Shown piece after piece: positions 62,631 to 64,000 of a stretch of 64,000 bases of DNA (its first letter is position 1; every line of letters begins with the position of its first letter). Both the position numbers and the translations under genes were made by a program. Origin of the DNA: Arthrobacter woluwensis (GTDB lineage Bacteria; Actinomycetota; Actinomycetes; Actinomycetales; Micrococcaceae); the NCBI RefSeq assembly GCF_900105345.1, contig NZ_FNSN01000003.1:2728001-2792000 (forward strand). Reading direction: 5' to 3'. The notes beneath the pieces were generated by a model. That model worked only from the letters and a program-made list of their open reading frames with translations, ran no database searches and was not told where the DNA came from.

Positions 62631-63899
62631 TCAGACCACGGCCCCTTCCCCGCGAGGCGCTTCGTGGGCGCTCCTCGGCAGCCTCAGGCGCGAGAAGACC
62701 ACCGCCGCAGCCAGGATGAAGAGCACACCCAGCAGGTAGGGCGCCACATGCGCGATCCCGCTGTACAGGAGACCGGCCACGATCGGCGCGGCCATCTGGA
62801 TGGCCGATCCGACAGCCTGGAGCGCTCCCGCCACGCGGCCCTGCTCGTCGTCGCCCACGGAGCTGGAGATGAGTCCGTCCAGCGGAGCCTGCGTGAGGCC
62901 TTGCGAGGCTCCGAGCATGAGCACGCCGGCGATCAGCAGCCACGGCTGGGCCAGCACCGAGGCGAGGATGACCAGAGCCGCACATCCGAGACCCTGCCCC
63001 AGAATGCCGATGATGATGGTCTTCTTCTCGCCGATCCTCGGAAGCAGCACGGCCAGCAGGCCGCCCTGCACCGCGACGTCCAGGACGCCGATGACGGCCA
63101 CCAGCAAGCCGATCTGGGCGGCGCTCCAGCCGACGGCGTCGATGGCGAGCACGCTGAAGTTGTTGGTGAAGAAGGCGAACGGGATCATCATCAGCGCGAA
63201 CACGAGGAGCAGACCGCGCAGCCCGGGCCGGCGGAACGCATCGGAGATGACCTTCACCGGGTGCAGTTCCTCGAGCGCGAGCTTCGGGGTGCGGTTCTCC
63301 GGCGCGAGGGACTCGGGCAGCAGGAAGATCGCGAGGATCGCCACGAGTAAGGCGACGACGGCGGTGGCGAAGACCGGCAGGTGGATGTCGATGGCGGAGA
63401 GGAGCCCGCCGAGGGCCGGGCCGATCATGAAGCCGATGCCGTTGAGAGCCCCGAGGAGCCCGAATCGCTTGGCGCGGTCCTTGGCGGGGGTGATGTCCGC
63501 GGTGTAGGCGAAGAGCGCGGGGAGGTCGCCGGCGGTGACGCCCTGGATGACACGGCCGAGCAGGAGGACCCACAAGGATCCGCCGATGCCGAACACCAGG
63601 TAGCCGATGACCGCGCCGAACGAGGCGATGATGATGACGGGCCGGCGGCCCACTCGGTCGGAGAGACCGCCGAGGAACGGCGCCGCGAGGAAGGCGCACA
63701 ACGCGTTCACGCCTTCGAGGACCCCCACCCAGAGGGCGAGGTTCGGGTCGCCGTGCGGGAGGTACTCCTGGACGATGAATGGCATGACGGGCAGGACCAC
63801 CGTCATGCCGATGACGGTGAGCATGGCGAGGACGACGAGCATGAACCAGGCGCGGCGCGGAGACGGCGGCGGAGCTGGAGGGGAGGAATTCAGGGACAT
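62631..63899 (-). CDS. TetA-like MFS exporter (DHA1)
   Basis: 422 residues, 12 helices. The start RRAWFMLVVLAMLTVIGMTVVLPVMPFIVQEYL and motif A in LGGLSDRVGRRPVIIIASFGAVIGYLVFGIG, plus ALFAYTADITPAKDRAKRFGLLGALNGIGFMIGPALGG, follow the TetA(B/C) layout. The conserved tetracycline-binding residues cannot be judged by eye, so tetracycline resistance is not claimed. TACTCT on the minus strand (63911-63906) is six bases from the ATG, a leaderless promoter. Divergent from a TetR gene, with a 27-base palindrome between. Confidence 0.92.
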   Translation of the reverse strand: MSLNSSPPAPPPSPRRAWFMLVVLAMLTVIGMTVVLPVMPFIVQEYLPHGDPNLALWVGVLEGVNALCAFLAAPFLGGLSDRVGRRPVIIIASFGAVIGYLVFGIGGSLWVLLLGRVIQGVTAGDLPALFAYTADITPAKDRAKRFGLLGALNGIGFMIGPALGGLLSAIDIHLPVFATAVVALLVAILAIFLLPESLAPENRTPKLALEELHPVKVISDAFRRPGLRGLLLVFALMMIPFAFFTNNFSVLAIDAVGWSAAQIGLLVAVIGVLDVAVQGGLLAVLLPRIGEKKTIIIGILGQGLGCAALVILASVLAQPWLLIAGVLMLGASQGLTQAPLDGLISSSVGDDEQGRVAGALQAVGSAIQMAAPIVAGLLYSGIAHVAPYLLGVLFILAAAVVFSRLRLPRSAHEAPRGEGAVV

Positions 63900-63914
63900 G
63901 TCGCTAGAGTAACA

Positions 63915-63941
63915 CTAAAACTAGAGTCATTCTAGTTTTAG
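63915..63941. promoter_or_regulatory. TetR operator between divergent MFS and tetR genes
   Basis: Perfect inverted repeat CTAAAACTAGA-N5-TCTAGTTTTAG in the 61-base gap. It lies immediately upstream of both predicted -10 boxes (63906-63911 minus, 63948-63953 plus). Confidence 0.8.
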
Positions 63942-63960
63942 AGCGACTATCCTGGTGAGC

Positions 63961-64000
63961 ATGGCCGACACCACCACCCCGGGACGCCGGGAACGCAAGA
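63961..64000 (+). CDS. TetR family regulator, 5' fragment cut by window end
   Basis: Only 13 codons (MADTTTPGRRERK) are inside the window. Identification as a TetR regulator rests on the divergent MFS gene, the palindrome and the basic leader typical of TetR proteins. TATCCT is seven bases before the ATG; a GTG at 63955 is in frame. Confidence 0.5.
   Translation, partial: MADTTTPGRRERK

Overview
The window is high-GC actinobacterial DNA and most resembles a member of the Micrococcaceae (Arthrobacter-like). Reasons: the order dxr-rseP-ispG-GNAT-proS and rpsB-tsf-pyrH-frr-cdsA-DivIVA, mycobacterial/actinobacterial-style catabolic operons, KGG/DUF6328/DUF7218-type stress proteins, and many genes whose start codon lies 6-7 bases after a TANNNT -10 box (leaderless mRNAs). 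The genus is an inference from gene content. I see no rRNA, CRISPR array, insertion sequence or prophage. Two tRNA genes are present.

Layout. 1-2.9 kb: a VIT-family metal transporter behind two DtxR/IdeR-like boxes, an aminoglycoside-kinase-like gene and a TauE/SafE exporter. 2.9-15 kb (mostly minus strand): proS, ispG, rseP and dxr form the usual isoprenoid/protease/translation backbone. It is interrupted at 4.9-9.2 kb by a small HHH-like protein, a TetR-controlled ABC exporter and two paralogous lipoproteins. 14.6-27 kb: a leucine/branched-chain catabolic block. It holds a branched-chain ketoacid dehydrogenase (E1a, E1b, E2), acyl-CoA dehydrogenase, 3-methylcrotonyl-CoA carboxylase-type a and b subunits, a MaoC hydratase, a CitE-like lyase and a fused 3-oxoacid CoA-transferase, with a divergent TetR gene. 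Gene content parallels the M. tuberculosis Rv2498c-Rv2506 locus.

27-35 kb: an HxlR/MFS efflux pair, then two carboxylate:Na+ symporter modules arranged back to back. One is DUF485-ActP with a CRP/GlxR-like box. The other is a LytS kinase, LytTR regulator, small membrane protein and second symporter in one overlapping operon. 35-41 kb: a DivIVA-repeat protein, cdsA, frr, pyrH, tsf, rpsB and a secreted M23 protein. 41-47.5 kb: an acyl-CoA dehydrogenase, an ATP-grasp ligase paired with a NylB-like serine hydrolase, an NAD(P)-binding protein and a second serine hydrolase.

47.6-53 kb is a stress-protein island: KGG protein, two paralogous SRPBCC proteins, MarR, SDR, DUF6328, a DUF7218/Rho_N-SAP protein, Dps and a GNAT-like small protein. 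53-56 kb: a TetR-controlled drug exporter, a broken VOC gene and a CAU tRNA. 56-64 kb: a lipid-type glycosyltransferase, a DMT transporter, a CDP-alcohol phosphatidyltransferase, a holin-like membrane protein, two MFS exporters, small proteins, tRNA-Asn and the start of a TetR gene. Efflux systems with adjacent regulators and clear palindromic operators recur throughout.
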